Of a DNA stretch of 64,000 nucleotides, positions 42,350 through 52,197 are shown in pieces. The stretch is from Paenacidovorax monticola. Lineage in GTDB: Bacteria; Pseudomonadota; Gammaproteobacteria; Burkholderiales; Burkholderiaceae_C. Positions within the stretch are counted from its first letter, which is position 1, and every line of letters begins with the position of its first letter. Location: NCBI RefSeq assembly GCF_014489595.1, contig NZ_CP060790.1:1984001-2048000 (forward strand). Reading direction: 5' to 3'. The notes below the pieces were generated by a model, which was not told the DNA's origin, did no database searches, and was given only the letters and a program-made list of their open reading frames with translations. The position numbers and the translations under genes were made by a program.

Positions 42350-42715
42350 CTAGTTGGTCTGGTCTTGGAAGCGGTAAACGAGGTAGGCCGGGCCGGCCAG
42401 GGCGATCTCGCGCGAGTACTTGTACGACACGACGACCTTGTCGTTGCGCTTGGTGATCTCGAGGTCCGCACCCTTGATCGAGGAAATATCGTCGATCGCC
42501 GCCGCCCGGTCGAAGATGGCGCGGATTTCCGGCACGGTGGAGCCCTCCTTCGCCGCCTTGTTGGCTGCCTTGCGGATGGCCTGGTACTCCAGGAAGATCG
42601 GCACGGACTGCCCGCCGATGGCGAACACCGCCACGGCCAGCACGCCGATGAAGATCAGGCCAAAGAACGACAGGCCACGCTGGCGTGCACGGCTGGCGGA
42701 GCGATGAACGGACAT
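42350..42715 (-). CDS. DUF4845 membrane protein
   Basis: 121-residue protein with an N-terminal hydrophobic helix (LSFFGLIFIGVLAVAVFAIG) and a small extracytoplasmic domain; it matches the DUF4845 family that lies between lepB and rnc in betaproteobacteria. The opening RARQRGLSFFGLI resembles prepilin-like starts, but function is unknown. Ends directly before the rnc start. Confidence 0.82.
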   Translation of the reverse strand: MSVHRSASRARQRGLSFFGLIFIGVLAVAVFAIGGQSVPIFLEYQAIRKAANKAAKEGSTVPEIRAIFDRAAAIDDISSIKGADLEITKRNDKVVVSYKYSREIALAGPAYLVYRFQDQTN

Positions 42716-42757
42716 GTTGTCTACCCTCTCTTGGTTCGTATCGGTGGCGAAGCCGGC

Positions 42758-43731
42758 TCAGTTGAACGAGCCGATGCGCTTGAGGTTGCCGAAATTCATC
42801 CAGACAAAGAAGGCCTTGCCCACGATGTTGGCCTCGGGCACGAAGCCCCAATAGCGCGAATCAAGCGAATTATCGCGGTTGTCGCCCATCATGAAGTACT
42901 GGCCCTCGGGCACCTTGCAGACCACGCCCTCGACACTGTAGCGGCAGTTCTGCCGGTGGGCAAAGTTGCTCGCCCCCTGCACGAAGGCGGGCGCCTCGGT
43001 GTTGTTGATGATGCGGTGGCGGTGCTCACCCAGCTGCTCGTCGAACTGCTTGAAGTAGCGCATCGCATCTTCGTCGAAGAAGTCGGGCAGGGCCGAGGTC
43101 GCGACGGGCTTGCCATTCACCGTGAGCCGCTTGTTCAGGTAGGCCACCTCGTCGCCCGGCACCCCGACCACGCGCTTGATGTAGTCCAGGCTGGGCTGGG
43201 GCGGATAGCGGAACACCATCACATCACCGCGCTGGGGGGGGTGCCCTGCGTGATCTTGGTGTTGATCACGGGCAGGCGCACGCCGTAGGCGAACTTGTTC
43301 ACAAGGATCAGGTCGCCCACGAGGAGCGTGGGAATCATCGAGCCCGAGGGGATCTTGAATGGCTCGAACAGGAAGGAGCGCAGCAGGAACACGACGGCGA
43401 TCACGGGAAACAGGCCCGCAGTCCAGTCCAGCCACCAGGGCTGCATGAGGATGCGGCCCTTGGCCTCCTCGACATCGCCATCCACCTTCTGGATGCCCAT
43501 GCGGTCCAGTTCGGCACGGCGCTGGACCGCGGACTCTTCCAGCGCCTGAGCCGCGCGGCGGCGCCGGGGCAGGAAATAGAAGCGCTCCGCCAGCCAGTAG
43601 GCGCCGGTGACCACGGTGGCCAGGAACAGCAGCAGCGCGAAGTTGCCTTCGATCGCGCCCATGTACCAGGCGCCCACGTATGCCGCGAACGCGGCAAGCA
43701 CCACGGAGGTGAAGATCTGCATGGCCTGCAT
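42758..43731 (-). CDS. lepB: Signal peptidase I (apparent frameshift)
   Basis: About 324 residues after correction. Two N-terminal membrane helices precede box B with the catalytic Ser (PSGSMIPTLLVGD). Box D carries the catalytic Lys in DYIKRVVGVPGD and box E is FMMGDNRDNSLDSRYWG. The frame breaks at the G run 43234-43241 (eight G on +); nine would join ITQGTPP to QRGDVMVF. Cleaves exported preproteins on the periplasmic side. Directly downstream of lepA as in most proteobacteria. Confidence 0.93.
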
Positions 43732-43735
43732 CGGA

Positions 43736-45544
43736 TCAGTCCTCCACCTGCAAAATGGCCAGGAACGCTTCCTGGGGCACTTCCACCGAACCGATCTGCT
43801 TCATGCGTTTCTTGCCTGCTTTTTGTTTCTCGAGAAGCTTGCGCTTGCGGGTGATGTCGCCACCGTAGCATTTTGCCAGCACGTTCTTGCGCAGCGCCTT
43901 GATGGTCTCGCGCGCGATGATGTTGGCACCGATGGCGGCCTGGATGGCCACGTCGAACATCTGGCGGCTGATGATCTCGCGCATCTTGGCGGCCACCGCG
44001 CGGCCGCGGTACTGGCTCTGGCTGCGGTGCACGATGATGGACAGCGCGTCGACCTTCTCGCCATTGAGCAGGATGTCGACCTTGACCACGTCGGAGGCGC
44101 GGTACTCCTTGAACTCGTAGTCCATCGAAGCGTAGCCGCGCGAGACGGACTTGAGCTTGTCGAAGAAGTCCAGCACGATCTCGCCCAGCGGCAGTTCGTA
44201 GGTCAGCATGACCTGGCGGCCGTGGTAGGCCATGTTCAACTGCACGCCGCGCTTCTGGTTGGCCAGCGTCATCACCGGCCCCACATAGTCCTGCGGCATG
44301 TAGAGGTGCACGGTCACGATGGGCTCGCGGATTTCCTGGATGCGGCCCTGCTCCGGCATCTTGGAGGGGTTCTCCACCATGATGACCTCGCCGTCGCCCT
44401 TGACCACTTCGTAGACCACGCTGGGCGCGGTGGTGATGAGGTCCTGATCGAACTCACGCTCCAGGCGCTCCTGCACGATCTCCATGTGCAGCAGGCCCAG
44501 GAAGCCGCAGCGGAAGCCGAAGCCCAGCGCCTGCGACACCTCGGGCTCGAAGTGCAGGGAGGCATCGTTGAGCTGGAGCTTCTCCAGTGCATCACGCAGC
44601 TGGTCGTACTCGCTGGCTTCGGTCGGATAGAGGCCGGCGAACACCTGCGGCTGGATTTCCTTGAAGCCGGGCAACGCCTGCTCGGCCGGTCCCAGATTGT
44701 TCGGCAGCTTCTTTTCCAGCGTGATGGTGTCACCCACCTTCGCCGCCTTCAGCTCCTTGATGCCCGCGATGATGTAGCCCACCTCGCCCGCGTTCAGCGC
44801 ATTGCGCGGCTCGTTGGCGGGCGTGAACACCCCCAGGTTGTCGGCGTTGTACGCAGCGCCCGAGGCCATCATCTTGAAGCGCTCCCCCTTGAGCAGGCGG
44901 CCGTCGACCACGCGCACCAGCATCACCACGCCCACGTAGGGATCAAACCAGCTGTCGATGATCATCGCGCGCAGCGGCGCATCAGGATTGCCGCGCGGCG
45001 CGGGCACCTTGGCGACGATCAGCTCGAGGATCTCGTCGATTCCCATGCCGGTCTTGGCGGAGCACGGGATCGCATCGGTCGCGTCGATGCCGATCACGTC
45101 CTCGATCTCGGCCTTGGCGTTGTCGGGATCGGCCTGCGGCAGATCCATCTTGTTGAGCACCGGCAGCACTTCCACGCCCAGGTCCAGCGCGGTGTAGCAG
45201 TTGGCCACGGTCTGTGCTTCCACGCCCTGCGAAGCATCGACCACCAGCAGCGCGCCCTCGCATGCGGAGAGCGAGCGCGAGACTTCATACGAGAAGTCCA
45301 CATGGCCCGGCGTGTCGATCAGGTTGAGGTTGTAGACCTGTCCATCGCGCGCCTTGTATTGCAGCGCAGCGGTCTGTGCCTTGATGGTTATCCCACGCTC
45401 TTTCTCGATGTCCATCGAGTCGAGAACCTGGGCCTCCATCTCGCGTTCAGCGAGACCACCGCAGCGCTGGATCAGACGGTCCGCAAGCGTCGACTTGCCA
45501 TGGTCGATGTGCGCAATGATGGAAAAGTTTCTGATGTGGTTCAT
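43736..45544 (-). CDS. lepA: Elongation factor 4
   Basis: 602-residue translational GTPase. [14 protein letters not shown] (G1), DTPGHVDF (G3) and NKMDLPQAD (G4) are clear, with the LepA-specific C-terminal domain ending near [20 protein letters not shown] 45544 gives [19 protein letters not shown]; an in-frame TTG just before is less likely. The upstream region holds a strong terminator 45 bases before the start, so lepA probably has its own promoter or a terminated leader. Confidence 0.97.
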   Translation of the reverse strand: MNHIRNFSIIAHIDHGKSTLADRLIQRCGGLAEREMEAQVLDSMDIEKERGITIKAQTAALQYKARDGQVYNLNLIDTPGHVDFSYEVSRSLSACEGALLVVDASQGVEAQTVANCYTALDLGVEVLPVLNKMDLPQADPDNAKAEIEDVIGIDATDAIPCSAKTGMGIDEILELIVAKVPAPRGNPDAPLRAMIIDSWFDPYVGVVMLVRVVDGRLLKGERFKMMASGAAYNADNLGVFTPANEPRNALNAGEVGYIIAGIKELKAAKVGDTITLEKKLPNNLGPAEQALPGFKEIQPQVFAGLYPTEASEYDQLRDALEKLQLNDASLHFEPEVSQALGFGFRCGFLGLLHMEIVQERLEREFDQDLITTAPSVVYEVVKGDGEVIMVENPSKMPEQGRIQEIREPIVTVHLYMPQDYVGPVMTLANQKRGVQLNMAYHGRQVMLTYELPLGEIVLDFFDKLKSVSRGYASMDYEFKEYRASDVVKVDILLNGEKVDALSIIVHRSQSQYRGRAVAAKMREIISRQMFDVAIQAAIGANIIARETIKALRKNVLAKCYGGDITRKRKLLEKQKAGKKRMKQIGSVEVPQEAFLAILQVED

Positions 45545-45588
45545 CAACGAAAAGCGTCAAGTAGTTGAATTAGAACGGCGCGCACAAG

Positions 45589-45653
45589 AAAAAAGGGCGC
45601 GTCAAATGGCGACGCGCCCTGAACCAACAATCTATGGCAACTGCGATAGTTGG
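45589..45653 (-). ncRNA. Candidate short terminated RNA upstream of lepA
   Basis: On the minus strand a TACAAT -10-like box (45665-45660) is followed within about 70 nt by a strong intrinsic terminator. Its stem is AGGGCGCGTC / GACGCGCCCT (45620-45611 with 45603-45594), its loop has 7 nt, and the U run derives from 45594-45589. The RNA between would be about 65 nt, with a further weak pairing (CCAAC/GTTGG). It could be a small RNA or a prematurely terminated lepA leader. No ORF of note inside; no family recognised. Confidence 0.4.
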
Positions 45654-45668
45654 AACTTCATTGTAGGC

Positions 45669-45685
45669 AAAAAGCCCGCAACGGG
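45669..45685 (-). terminator. Weak terminator-like hairpin
   Basis: Minus-strand CCCG-TTG-CGGG (45685-45675) followed by C and five U (45673-45669). The stem is only four pairs, so function is uncertain; it lies just upstream of the candidate -10 of the short RNA. Confidence 0.3.
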
Positions 45686-45735
45686 AAGCCCGGCCTACCG
45701 CCTCCAGGGGGCGTTGCCACGCTGCAACAGGGATT

Positions 45736-45803
45736 TTATACACAGTTTATTCACAAACACCGCCCCAACCTATCTGAACAACTTGTGGGTGATCTGTGGA
45801 TCA
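45736..45803. promoter_or_regulatory. Cluster of DnaA-box-like sites
   Basis: TTATACACA (45736-45744) and TTATTCACA (45747-45755) both fit the TTATNCACA DnaA-box pattern, two bases apart. TGTGGATCA (45795-45803) is a one-mismatch match in the opposite orientation. The surrounding bases are AT-richer than the flanks. No replication initiator gene is present, so this is not called an origin. Confidence 0.45.
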
Positions 45804-45917
45804 CCTGTGCACTGCCAGATGGTATCCCGCATGGTGGATCGAGGGCGGTTCGATATACCGATCGATAGCCATGAATGTTCGCCATTCTACCCAATTCGGT
45901 TATTAGGCGTTTTCAAC

Positions 45918-45933
45918 GTTAGCGAATGCTAAC
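45918..45933. promoter_or_regulatory. Short palindrome GTTAGC-GAAT-GCTAAC
   Basis: Perfect six-base arms around four bases in the mucD-lepA gap, in an AT-rich stretch. A possible operator; no associated promoter was identified with confidence. Apart from the elements listed, the 490-base gap 45548-46034 holds no convincing gene. Confidence 0.35.
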
Positions 45934-45993
45934 ATCGAAAATATCATCAATCCGGCTTCCCTGGGGCGCGGTACACCCTGCTTTCCAAGCAAA

Positions 45994-46022
45994 GGCCCCA
46001 CTCCCGAGTCCGGGATGGGGCC
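45994..46022 (-). terminator. Terminator after mucD
   Basis: GGCCCCA (45994-46000) pairs with TGGGGCC (46016-46022) and inside them TCCCG pairs with CGGGA with one bulge, giving a 12-pair stem. On the minus strand it is followed by TTTGCTT. It lies 12 bases after the mucD stop. Confidence 0.7.
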
Positions 46023-46034
46023 AAATCCCGCACG

Positions 46035-47516
46035 TCAGCGCGCCGGCCGGATCAGCACGTACTGGGCCCATTCCCCCCGCCGGACCAGGAGGTTGATGGG
46101 CTTGCTCTTGTCGGCCTTGGCCAGCACGGCATCGAAGTCCTTGACGCCACCGATCTCGGTGTTGGCGACAGCCAGGATCACGTCGTCCTCGCGCAGACCC
46201 GCACGCGCGGCGGCATCGGTGGCAGCAACGATGCGCACGCCGCCCTTGATCTTGAGCTCCTTCTTCTGCGCGGCGGTCAGCTCCGCCACCGACAGGCCCA
46301 GCTGCTGCGCGGCGGCAGACGGCCTGGCCTTCTCCTTCTCCGCATTGGAGCCGTCCTTGGCCGCGACCTTCTCGTCGGGCTCGATCTCCGCGATGGTCAG
46401 CGTGAGGTCGCGCGAGCTGCCCCGGCGGAACACCGAGATCACGCTCTTGGTGCCCGGCTTGGTGTTGCCCACCAGGCGCGGCAGATCGGCCACCTTGTCG
46501 ATCGCCTTGCCATCGAAGCGCGTGATCACATCGCCCGCCTCGACACCCGCCTTGTCGGCCGGAGAACCCGCCTCGACCGCCGACACCAGCGCCCCCTGCG
46601 GCTTGCCCAGGCCGATGGACTCGGCCACGTCCTTGGTGACCGGCCCGATCTGCACGCCAATGCGTCCACGCGTCACGCGGCCCGTGGCCCGCAACTGATC
46701 GCTCACGCGGATCGCCTCGTCCATCGGAATCGCGAACGAGATCCCCATGAAACCACCGGAGCGCGAGTAGATCTGGCTGTTGATGCCCACCACCTCGCCG
46801 CGCATGTTGATCAGCGGCCCGCCCGAGTTGCCGGGATTGATCGCCACATCAGTCTGGATGAAGGGCAGGTAGTCGCCCGTGTCGCGCTGCTTGGCGCTCA
46901 CGATGCCGGCCGTGACGGTGTTCTCCAGGCCGAACGGCGAGCCGATGGCCATGACCCACTCGCCCACCTTGAGCCGGCTCACGTCGCCCACCTTGATGGC
47001 CGGCAGACCCGTGGCCTCGATCTTGACCACGGCCACATCGGTGCGCTTGTCGGCGCCGATGATCTTGGCCTTGAACTCGCGCTTGTCCGGCAGCGTGACC
47101 AGAACCTCGTCCGCCCCGTCCACCACATGGGCATTGGTCATCACGTAGCCATCGGAGGTGAGGATGAAGCCCGACCCCACGCCCCGAGGCTGCTCTTCCT
47201 CGGGCTGCGGACGCTGGGGCCGCTGCTGGCGCGGAATGTTGGGCATGGGCAGGCCGAAGCGCTTGAAGAACTCCAGCATCTCCTCGTCCATGCCATTCAC
47301 GCCGGAGCGCCCGGAGACCTTCTCCACCGTGCGGATGTTGACCACCGAAGGCCCCACCTGTTCCACCAGCTCGGTGAAATCGGGCAAGCCACGGACGAGC
47401 GGCGCGCTCTGCGCATGGACGGGCCCTGCGGGCCACACCAGGGCCGAGGAGGCCCCCAGCGTCAGCACACCGGCCAGCGCGCAGGAATGCAGCGTCTTCC
47501 AATCGATCTTGGGCAT
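46035..47516 (-). CDS. mucD: Periplasmic serine protease, DegP/MucD family
   Basis: 493-residue Do-family protease. A signal peptide (roughly residues 1-35, cleavage after a VHAQS-like site) is followed by the trypsin-like domain. His is in TNAHVVDGAD, Asp in DKRTDVAVVKIEA and Ser in NPGNSGGPLINM. Two PDZ domains follow (about 290-370 and 400-490). A PQQRPQRPQPEEE loop lies in the LA-loop region. It degrades or refolds misfolded envelope proteins; in this sigma-E operon (rpoE-rseA-rseB-mucD) it is an expected stress output and feedback component. Confidence 0.95.
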   Translation of the reverse strand: MPKIDWKTLHSCALAGVLTLGASSALVWPAGPVHAQSAPLVRGLPDFTELVEQVGPSVVNIRTVEKVSGRSGVNGMDEEMLEFFKRFGLPMPNIPRQQRPQRPQPEEEQPRGVGSGFILTSDGYVMTNAHVVDGADEVLVTLPDKREFKAKIIGADKRTDVAVVKIEATGLPAIKVGDVSRLKVGEWVMAIGSPFGLENTVTAGIVSAKQRDTGDYLPFIQTDVAINPGNSGGPLINMRGEVVGINSQIYSRSGGFMGISFAIPMDEAIRVSDQLRATGRVTRGRIGVQIGPVTKDVAESIGLGKPQGALVSAVEAGSPADKAGVEAGDVITRFDGKAIDKVADLPRLVGNTKPGTKSVISVFRRGSSRDLTLTIAEIEPDEKVAAKDGSNAEKEKARPSAAAQQLGLSVAELTAAQKKELKIKGGVRIVAATDAAARAGLREDDVILAVANTEIGGVKDFDAVLAKADKSKPINLLVRRGEWAQYVLIRPAR

Positions 47517-47637
47517 CGTCTACCTTTCTTGAATTGCGAAAAACCAAGCCACGTCGCGGCTATGACATGCTTGGGAAAAGCCTGGCCCTGAATGGTTCCC
47601 TCGGACTATGCCCCGGGCATCCAGGCGGCGCAAATAT

Positions 47638-48708
47638 TCAGCGCGCGCGCTGCAGCGCACGGGCGAACTGCTTCAGGGTCTGCGCCGGCACTTCGCCCAC
47701 GGCCGTGAGCCACGTGTCCTGAGTGATGCGCTGGCCCAGCGTGTGCGTGGCCCCCAGCGCCATCTGCTGCGTGACAGGGGCGTGCCGGGAGGCATCGAAG
47801 CGCTCCAGGAACAGCGACACCGTGGCCAACCCGTCGGAATAGATGCATTGCAGCATGCCCTCTCCCTCCGGCCCCTGCGCGCGGCGGCGGTAGCAGTTGA
47901 CCGGGACGAACCCGGGCACCGGCTCGCGCAGCGCCCAGCCCTCCGCTGCGGCCGTCGTAGGCTCCAGTGCCACCGGCACTACGCGATAGCCCGCCAGGTT
48001 GTCCATGGCCTGGGCCAGGTGGTCCATGGGCACGGGGGTGTCCAGGTCCAGTTGCGAGAATGCCGCCTGCTCCAGCACCCGGCCATCGGGCGCCAGGGTC
48101 TGCAGCTTCACCGCCAGACCCGAGGCGCGCTCGCTCCAGATACGGTAGCCGAAACGCATGCCATCCTGCGGCTGAAACCACACCACATCGGCCACGAAGC
48201 CCGCCACCCGCTCCTGGCCCAGCGCACGCGCCGCGTAGTAGCGGGTCAGCTCCACCCCCTCCGGGCTGGACGCGGTGGATGGAAAGCGCCCCAACGCGTC
48301 ACGCCGCTCCAGGCGCACCGTTCGTGCCTGGGGCAAGAAGGTGCGCACCTCGTCGTCACGGCGAAACACCGTGCGCGGCGTGCCATTGAGTGCATCCACG
48401 CGCTCGATTTGCTGCCGCCCATCACGGGCGTGCCAGATGCGGGAACTGGCCATGGCCCCCGAGGACGAAAGCACCACGAATGTGCCCGTATAGCTGCGAT
48501 TGAGGGCAGCCTGGTGCATGCGCTCCATCCACTGCGTGGCATCCAGGCGCACAGCCGCATCGGCCGGCAATGCCGCCGGCGCAGTGGATGCGGGCGCCGC
48601 AGGGCCTGCATGGGCCGCAAAGGCTGCGAAGGCCAGAAGGGAGAGCGAACGGCGCAGGCCGCGCCCGAGCAACGCCGCCATGTGCTCAGATCGCCTGGAA
48701 AGCCCCAT
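47638..48708 (-). CDS. rseB: Sigma-E regulatory protein RseB/MucB
   Basis: 356-residue periplasmic regulator. A signal segment (SLSLLAFAAFAAHAGPA) precedes the MucB/RseB N-domain (WMERMHQAALNRSYTGTFVV) and the small C-terminal domain with a Cys in VNCYRRR. In the family it binds the anti-sigma factor RseA and shields it from DegS until misfolded lipoprotein or lipid signals arrive. ATG 48681 (AALLGRGLRR) is an alternative, shorter start. Located between rseA and mucD. Confidence 0.9.
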   Translation of the reverse strand: MGLSRRSEHMAALLGRGLRRSLSLLAFAAFAAHAGPAAPASTAPAALPADAAVRLDATQWMERMHQAALNRSYTGTFVVLSSSGAMASSRIWHARDGRQQIERVDALNGTPRTVFRRDDEVRTFLPQARTVRLERRDALGRFPSTASSPEGVELTRYYAARALGQERVAGFVADVVWFQPQDGMRFGYRIWSERASGLAVKLQTLAPDGRVLEQAAFSQLDLDTPVPMDHLAQAMDNLAGYRVVPVALEPTTAAAEGWALREPVPGFVPVNCYRRRAQGPEGEGMLQCIYSDGLATVSLFLERFDASRHAPVTQQMALGATHTLGQRITQDTWLTAVGEVPAQTLKQFARALQRAR

Positions 48709-48750
48709 GCACTCGCGCCCCTGCCGTGGTGGTTCGACCCGATGGATTCA

Positions 48751-49377
48751 TCAGCGCGACGGCGACTCGAAGGTGGCGTTGCGCAGGAAGCCCGCCGGCA
48801 TCTGCAGGGCCGATGTGCCGCCGAATTGCTTGTGGGCCGCGAGCAGCTCATCCAGGCGAGGGTCCCGCAGCATGACCTGCTGGCCCGGCTGCGCCTGCGG
48901 CGCATTGCCCTCCACGACCGCCACGACCGCCGCAGGCACACGGGCCGGAGCCGCCGCCAGCTGCTGCCCGCCCTGTGAGAGGTCCGAACGCAGGCCCATG
49001 GCCGCGTTCCAGCCAATGGCGGACACGGCAGCCAGCGAGGCAACCCCTGCCACCATCTTCCAACGGAAGGTGGCCCCGTTGGCGGCCGGCTCGGCCTCGG
49101 GCCGCACCACCGGCGCGGCCACGGCCGTCACGGGCGCGGGCAGGGGCTCGCGCGCCAGTTCCGCACGCACCCCGTCCAGGAGGCTCGGGCGGCCATGGCA
49201 TGCCAGTTCGGGGGAGCGCAGCACATCGCCCACCAGGTGGTACAGCGCCCAGGTGGACTGGCCATCGCCATCGGTGGCAAATCCCACGGCCTGGGCGAAC
49301 TCGTCACCCTGCAGTTCTCCATCGGCCAACGCCGACAGCCGCTCGCGTTGTTTCAGATCTTCATTCATGGTGTCCAC
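48751..49377 (-). CDS. rseA: Anti-sigma-E factor RseA/MucA-like
   Basis: 208-residue inner-membrane anti-sigma factor. The N-terminal RseA domain (about residues 5-70: RERLSALADGELQGDEF, STWALYHLVGDVLRS) binds the sigma factor. One membrane segment (MVAGVASLAAVSAIGWNAAM, about 108-127) and a periplasmic tail follow. Lies 21 bases after rpoE; control is by regulated proteolysis in known systems. Confidence 0.9.
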   Translation of the reverse strand: MDTMNEDLKQRERLSALADGELQGDEFAQAVGFATDGDGQSTWALYHLVGDVLRSPELACHGRPSLLDGVRAELAREPLPAPVTAVAAPVVRPEAEPAANGATFRWKMVAGVASLAAVSAIGWNAAMGLRSDLSQGGQQLAAAPARVPAAVVAVVEGNAPQAQPGQQVMLRDPRLDELLAAHKQFGGTSALQMPAGFLRNATFESPSR

Positions 49378-49398
49378 CTACCCAAGCTGTGCCTTGCC

Positions 49399-50028
49399 CT
49401 ACCAACGTTTGCCCGACTGGTTCTCCAGCAGGGGCTTCACACGCAGCGAAATCGCCTCCCGGGCCCGGAAGATGCGCGAACGCACCGTACCGATCGGGCA
49501 TCCCATGACCGTGGCGATCTCGTCGTAGCTGAGCCCTTCGATCTCGCGCAGCGTGACCGCTTGGCGCAGATCCTCGGGCAAGGCCTCCATGGCCGCATTG
49601 ACGGCAGCCGCGATTTCCTGCGCCGCCAGTACCGTTTCGGGGGTTTCGTCGCTGGTTAGTTCGTGCCCGAGCCGAGAAGTTTCATCGTCGTCGTCGCCCG
49701 AACGCAGGGTGCTTTCCGACACCACGGGGTTGCGCTTGAGGTCGACCAGCGCCTTCTTGGCGGTGTTCACCGCGATCCGGTACAGCCAGGTGTAGAACTG
49801 CGCCTCGCCCCGGAACTGGTGCAGCGCGCGGTAGGCGCGGATGAAAGTCTCCTGGGCGATGTCCTGCACCAGGTCCGTATCGCGCACCATGCGGGCAATG
49901 AGCCGCTCGATACGCCGCTGGTACTTGATCACCAGCAGTTCGTAGGCCCGCTGGTCGCCCGCGACCGTGCGCTCCACCAGCTGGAGGTCGCTGTCGGGAG
50001 CGGCGGGCGGAGGCGGAGAAGCGGTCAT
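49399..50028 (-). CDS. rpoE: RNA polymerase sigma-E factor (AlgU/RpoE)
   Basis: 209-residue extracytoplasmic-function sigma factor. Region 2 is YELLVIKYQRRIERLIARMV with VQDIAQETFIRAYRAL, and region 4 is LPEDLRQAVTLREIEGLSYD with VRSRIFRAREAI. An acidic Asp-rich linker (SGDDDDETS) joins them. Directs the envelope-stress response and heads rpoE-rseA-rseB-mucD. The preceding membrane protein gene ends 12 bases upstream, so a shared transcript is likely. Confidence 0.96.
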   Translation of the reverse strand: MTASPPPPAAPDSDLQLVERTVAGDQRAYELLVIKYQRRIERLIARMVRDTDLVQDIAQETFIRAYRALHQFRGEAQFYTWLYRIAVNTAKKALVDLKRNPVVSESTLRSGDDDDETSRLGHELTSDETPETVLAAQEIAAAVNAAMEALPEDLRQAVTLREIEGLSYDEIATVMGCPIGTVRSRIFRAREAISLRVKPLLENQSGKRW

Positions 50029-50040
50029 GAGTGTGTTGGA

Positions 50041-50523
50041 TCAGGCCTGTCCGCGGTCAGCGGTGGCGATGGGGGTGCCTTGGCCGGCATCCGGTCTGGG
50101 GCGCGAATATACCGCACGGCGCAGCGCTTCCCAGCGCTCGGGCTGCATGCGGCGCTCCAGCCAGAGCCAGTGCACCGCACCGGCAGTCTCCCGCAGGGAC
50201 AGCAGCAGATGCGACTGGCCATCCATGTGCACCCGCAGCATCCCGGTCGCATCGCGCGCGCCGGCCACCTCGAAGCGCCAGAGCCCGCCATCCCAGACCA
50301 GATCGCCCTGCGGCAACCGGGCCGTGAAATGCAGCGCCACGGCCACACAGGCCAGCCACAGCGCCGCTGCGGCCGCCAGAGGGAACAGCGGCGTGGATGC
50401 ACCACCCATGGCCCAGCCCGCAAGAGCCAGGGCGCCGCAAACGGCCAGGGCGCCCACAGCCCACCAGGGCCGGCGGCAACGCCCTATGCCAAAACGCACG
50501 AAAGGTGCCTGGTAGATGGCCAT
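50041..50523 (-). CDS. Hypothetical membrane protein between fabF and rpoE
   Basis: 160-residue protein with two adjacent hydrophobic helices (about residues 20-68) and a C-terminal soluble part (QGDLVWDGGLWRFEVAGARD). The layout resembles YgfX/CptA-like small membrane proteins, but I am not certain. It ends 12 bases before rpoE and starts 45 bases after fabF; function unknown, possibly envelope-linked through cotranscription with rpoE. Confidence 0.65.
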   Translation of the reverse strand: MAIYQAPFVRFGIGRCRRPWWAVGALAVCGALALAGWAMGGASTPLFPLAAAAALWLACVAVALHFTARLPQGDLVWDGGLWRFEVAGARDATGMLRVHMDGQSHLLLSLRETAGAVHWLWLERRMQPERWEALRRAVYSRPRPDAGQGTPIATADRGQA

Positions 50524-50568
50524 GCGCCTAGTCAGCCGAAACGGCCGGTGCAGGCAGGGTCCCAGCGG

Positions 50569-51813
50569 TCAAGCGCGCTTGAAGATCAGCGAGCCGTTCG
50601 TGCCGCCAAAGCCGAAATTGTTCTTGAGCGCCACATCGATCTTCAGATCACGCGCCGTATTGGCGCAGTAGTCCAGGTCGCATTCGGGATCCTGGTTGAA
50701 GAGGTTGATCGTCGGCGGCACCTTCTGGTGGTGCAGGGCCAGCACGGTGAAGACGCTCTCGATGCCGCCAGCACCGCCGAGCAGGTGACCGGTCATGGAC
50801 TTCGTGGAGCTCACCACCGTCTTCTTCGCATGGTCGCCCAGGGCCGCCTTGATGGCGTTGGTTTCGTTGATGTCCCCCAGCGGCGTGGAGGTGCCGTGCG
50901 CGTTCAGATAGTCGATCTGGTCGGCGTTGACACCAGCATTGCGCAGGGCATTGAGCATGGCGCGGCGCGGGCCGTCCATGTTCGGCGCCGTCATGTGACC
51001 AGCATCGGCACTCATGCCGTAGCCGCTCAATTCAGCGTAGATCTTGGCGCCGCGCGCCTTGGCATGTTCGTACTCTTCGAGCACCATCACGCCCGCGCCC
51101 TCGCCGAGCACGAAGCCGTCGCGGTCCTTGTCCCAGGGGCGGGATGCCGTCTTGGGATCGTCGTTGCGCGTGGACAGGGCCCGCATCGCAGCAAACCCCC
51201 CAACGCCCAGCGGCGACACGGTGGATTCGGTGCCGCCCGCGACCGCCACGTCGGCATCGCCGTACTCGATCATGCGCCCTGCCTCGCCGATGCAGTGCAG
51301 ACCCGTCGTGCAAGCCGTCACCACCGAGAGGTTCGGCCCCTTGAAGCCGAAACGCATGGACACGTGGCCCGCCACCATGTTGATGATGGATGCAGGCACG
51401 AAGAAGGGCGTGATGCGGCGCGGACCGCGCGCTTCCAGCTCGGCATGGGTGTTCTCGATCAGCGGCAGGCCGCCGATCCCCGAGCCGATCACGCAGCCGA
51501 TGCGCGTGGCCTGCTCATCCGTGAGCGATTCCCCGGTGGGCAGCCCAGCGTCTTGCACCGCCTGCGCCGCGGCCGCGATACCGAAATGGATGAACGCATC
51601 CATCGAGCGCGCTTCCTTGGCGCTGATGTACGACTCCAGATCGAACCCCTTGACCTCGCCGGCGATCTTGCAGGCAAAGTTCGTTGTGTCGAACTTGGTG
51701 ATGAGGTCAATGCCGGATTGTCCGGCGAGGAGGTTGGCCCAGGCATCGGCCACCGTGTTGCCCACGGGACTGATGCAACCCAGGCCGGTCACGACAACGC
51801 GACGACGGCTCAT
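50569..51813 (-). CDS. fabF: 3-oxoacyl-ACP synthase II
   Basis: 414-residue condensing enzyme for chain elongation. The catalytic Cys is in [11 protein letters not shown], and the two His are in [11 protein letters not shown] and [12 protein letters not shown]. The start [19 protein letters not shown] is typical. Follows acpP by 41 bases in the order plsX-fabH-fabD-fabG-acpP-fabF. Confidence 0.97.
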   Translation of the reverse strand: MSRRRVVVTGLGCISPVGNTVADAWANLLAGQSGIDLITKFDTTNFACKIAGEVKGFDLESYISAKEARSMDAFIHFGIAAAAQAVQDAGLPTGESLTDEQATRIGCVIGSGIGGLPLIENTHAELEARGPRRITPFFVPASIINMVAGHVSMRFGFKGPNLSVVTACTTGLHCIGEAGRMIEYGDADVAVAGGTESTVSPLGVGGFAAMRALSTRNDDPKTASRPWDKDRDGFVLGEGAGVMVLEEYEHAKARGAKIYAELSGYGMSADAGHMTAPNMDGPRRAMLNALRNAGVNADQIDYLNAHGTSTPLGDINETNAIKAALGDHAKKTVVSSTKSMTGHLLGGAGGIESVFTVLALHHQKVPPTINLFNQDPECDLDYCANTARDLKIDVALKNNFGFGGTNGSLIFKRA

Positions 51814-51854
51814 GCGTTAAAACCTTCTGCTGATCGCTCGGGAGCGCAGGCCCC

Positions 51855-52130
<276 letters not shown>

Positions 52131-52197
52131 CTAGCTGTTTAGGGAGAAGCCCCCACGCAGCCCGCCGCCCGGATGATTCGGCGTTAATTTGTTCTAA

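Noticed and set aside
43607..45568. 653-codon plus-strand frame opposite lepA and lepB
   Set aside because: Antisense to two conserved genes and rich in His and Leu, without recognisable motifs.
45736..45803. Replication origin call for the DnaA-like boxes
   Set aside because: Only three sites, no AT-rich unwinding region and no dnaA, dnaN or parAB genes in the neighbourhood.
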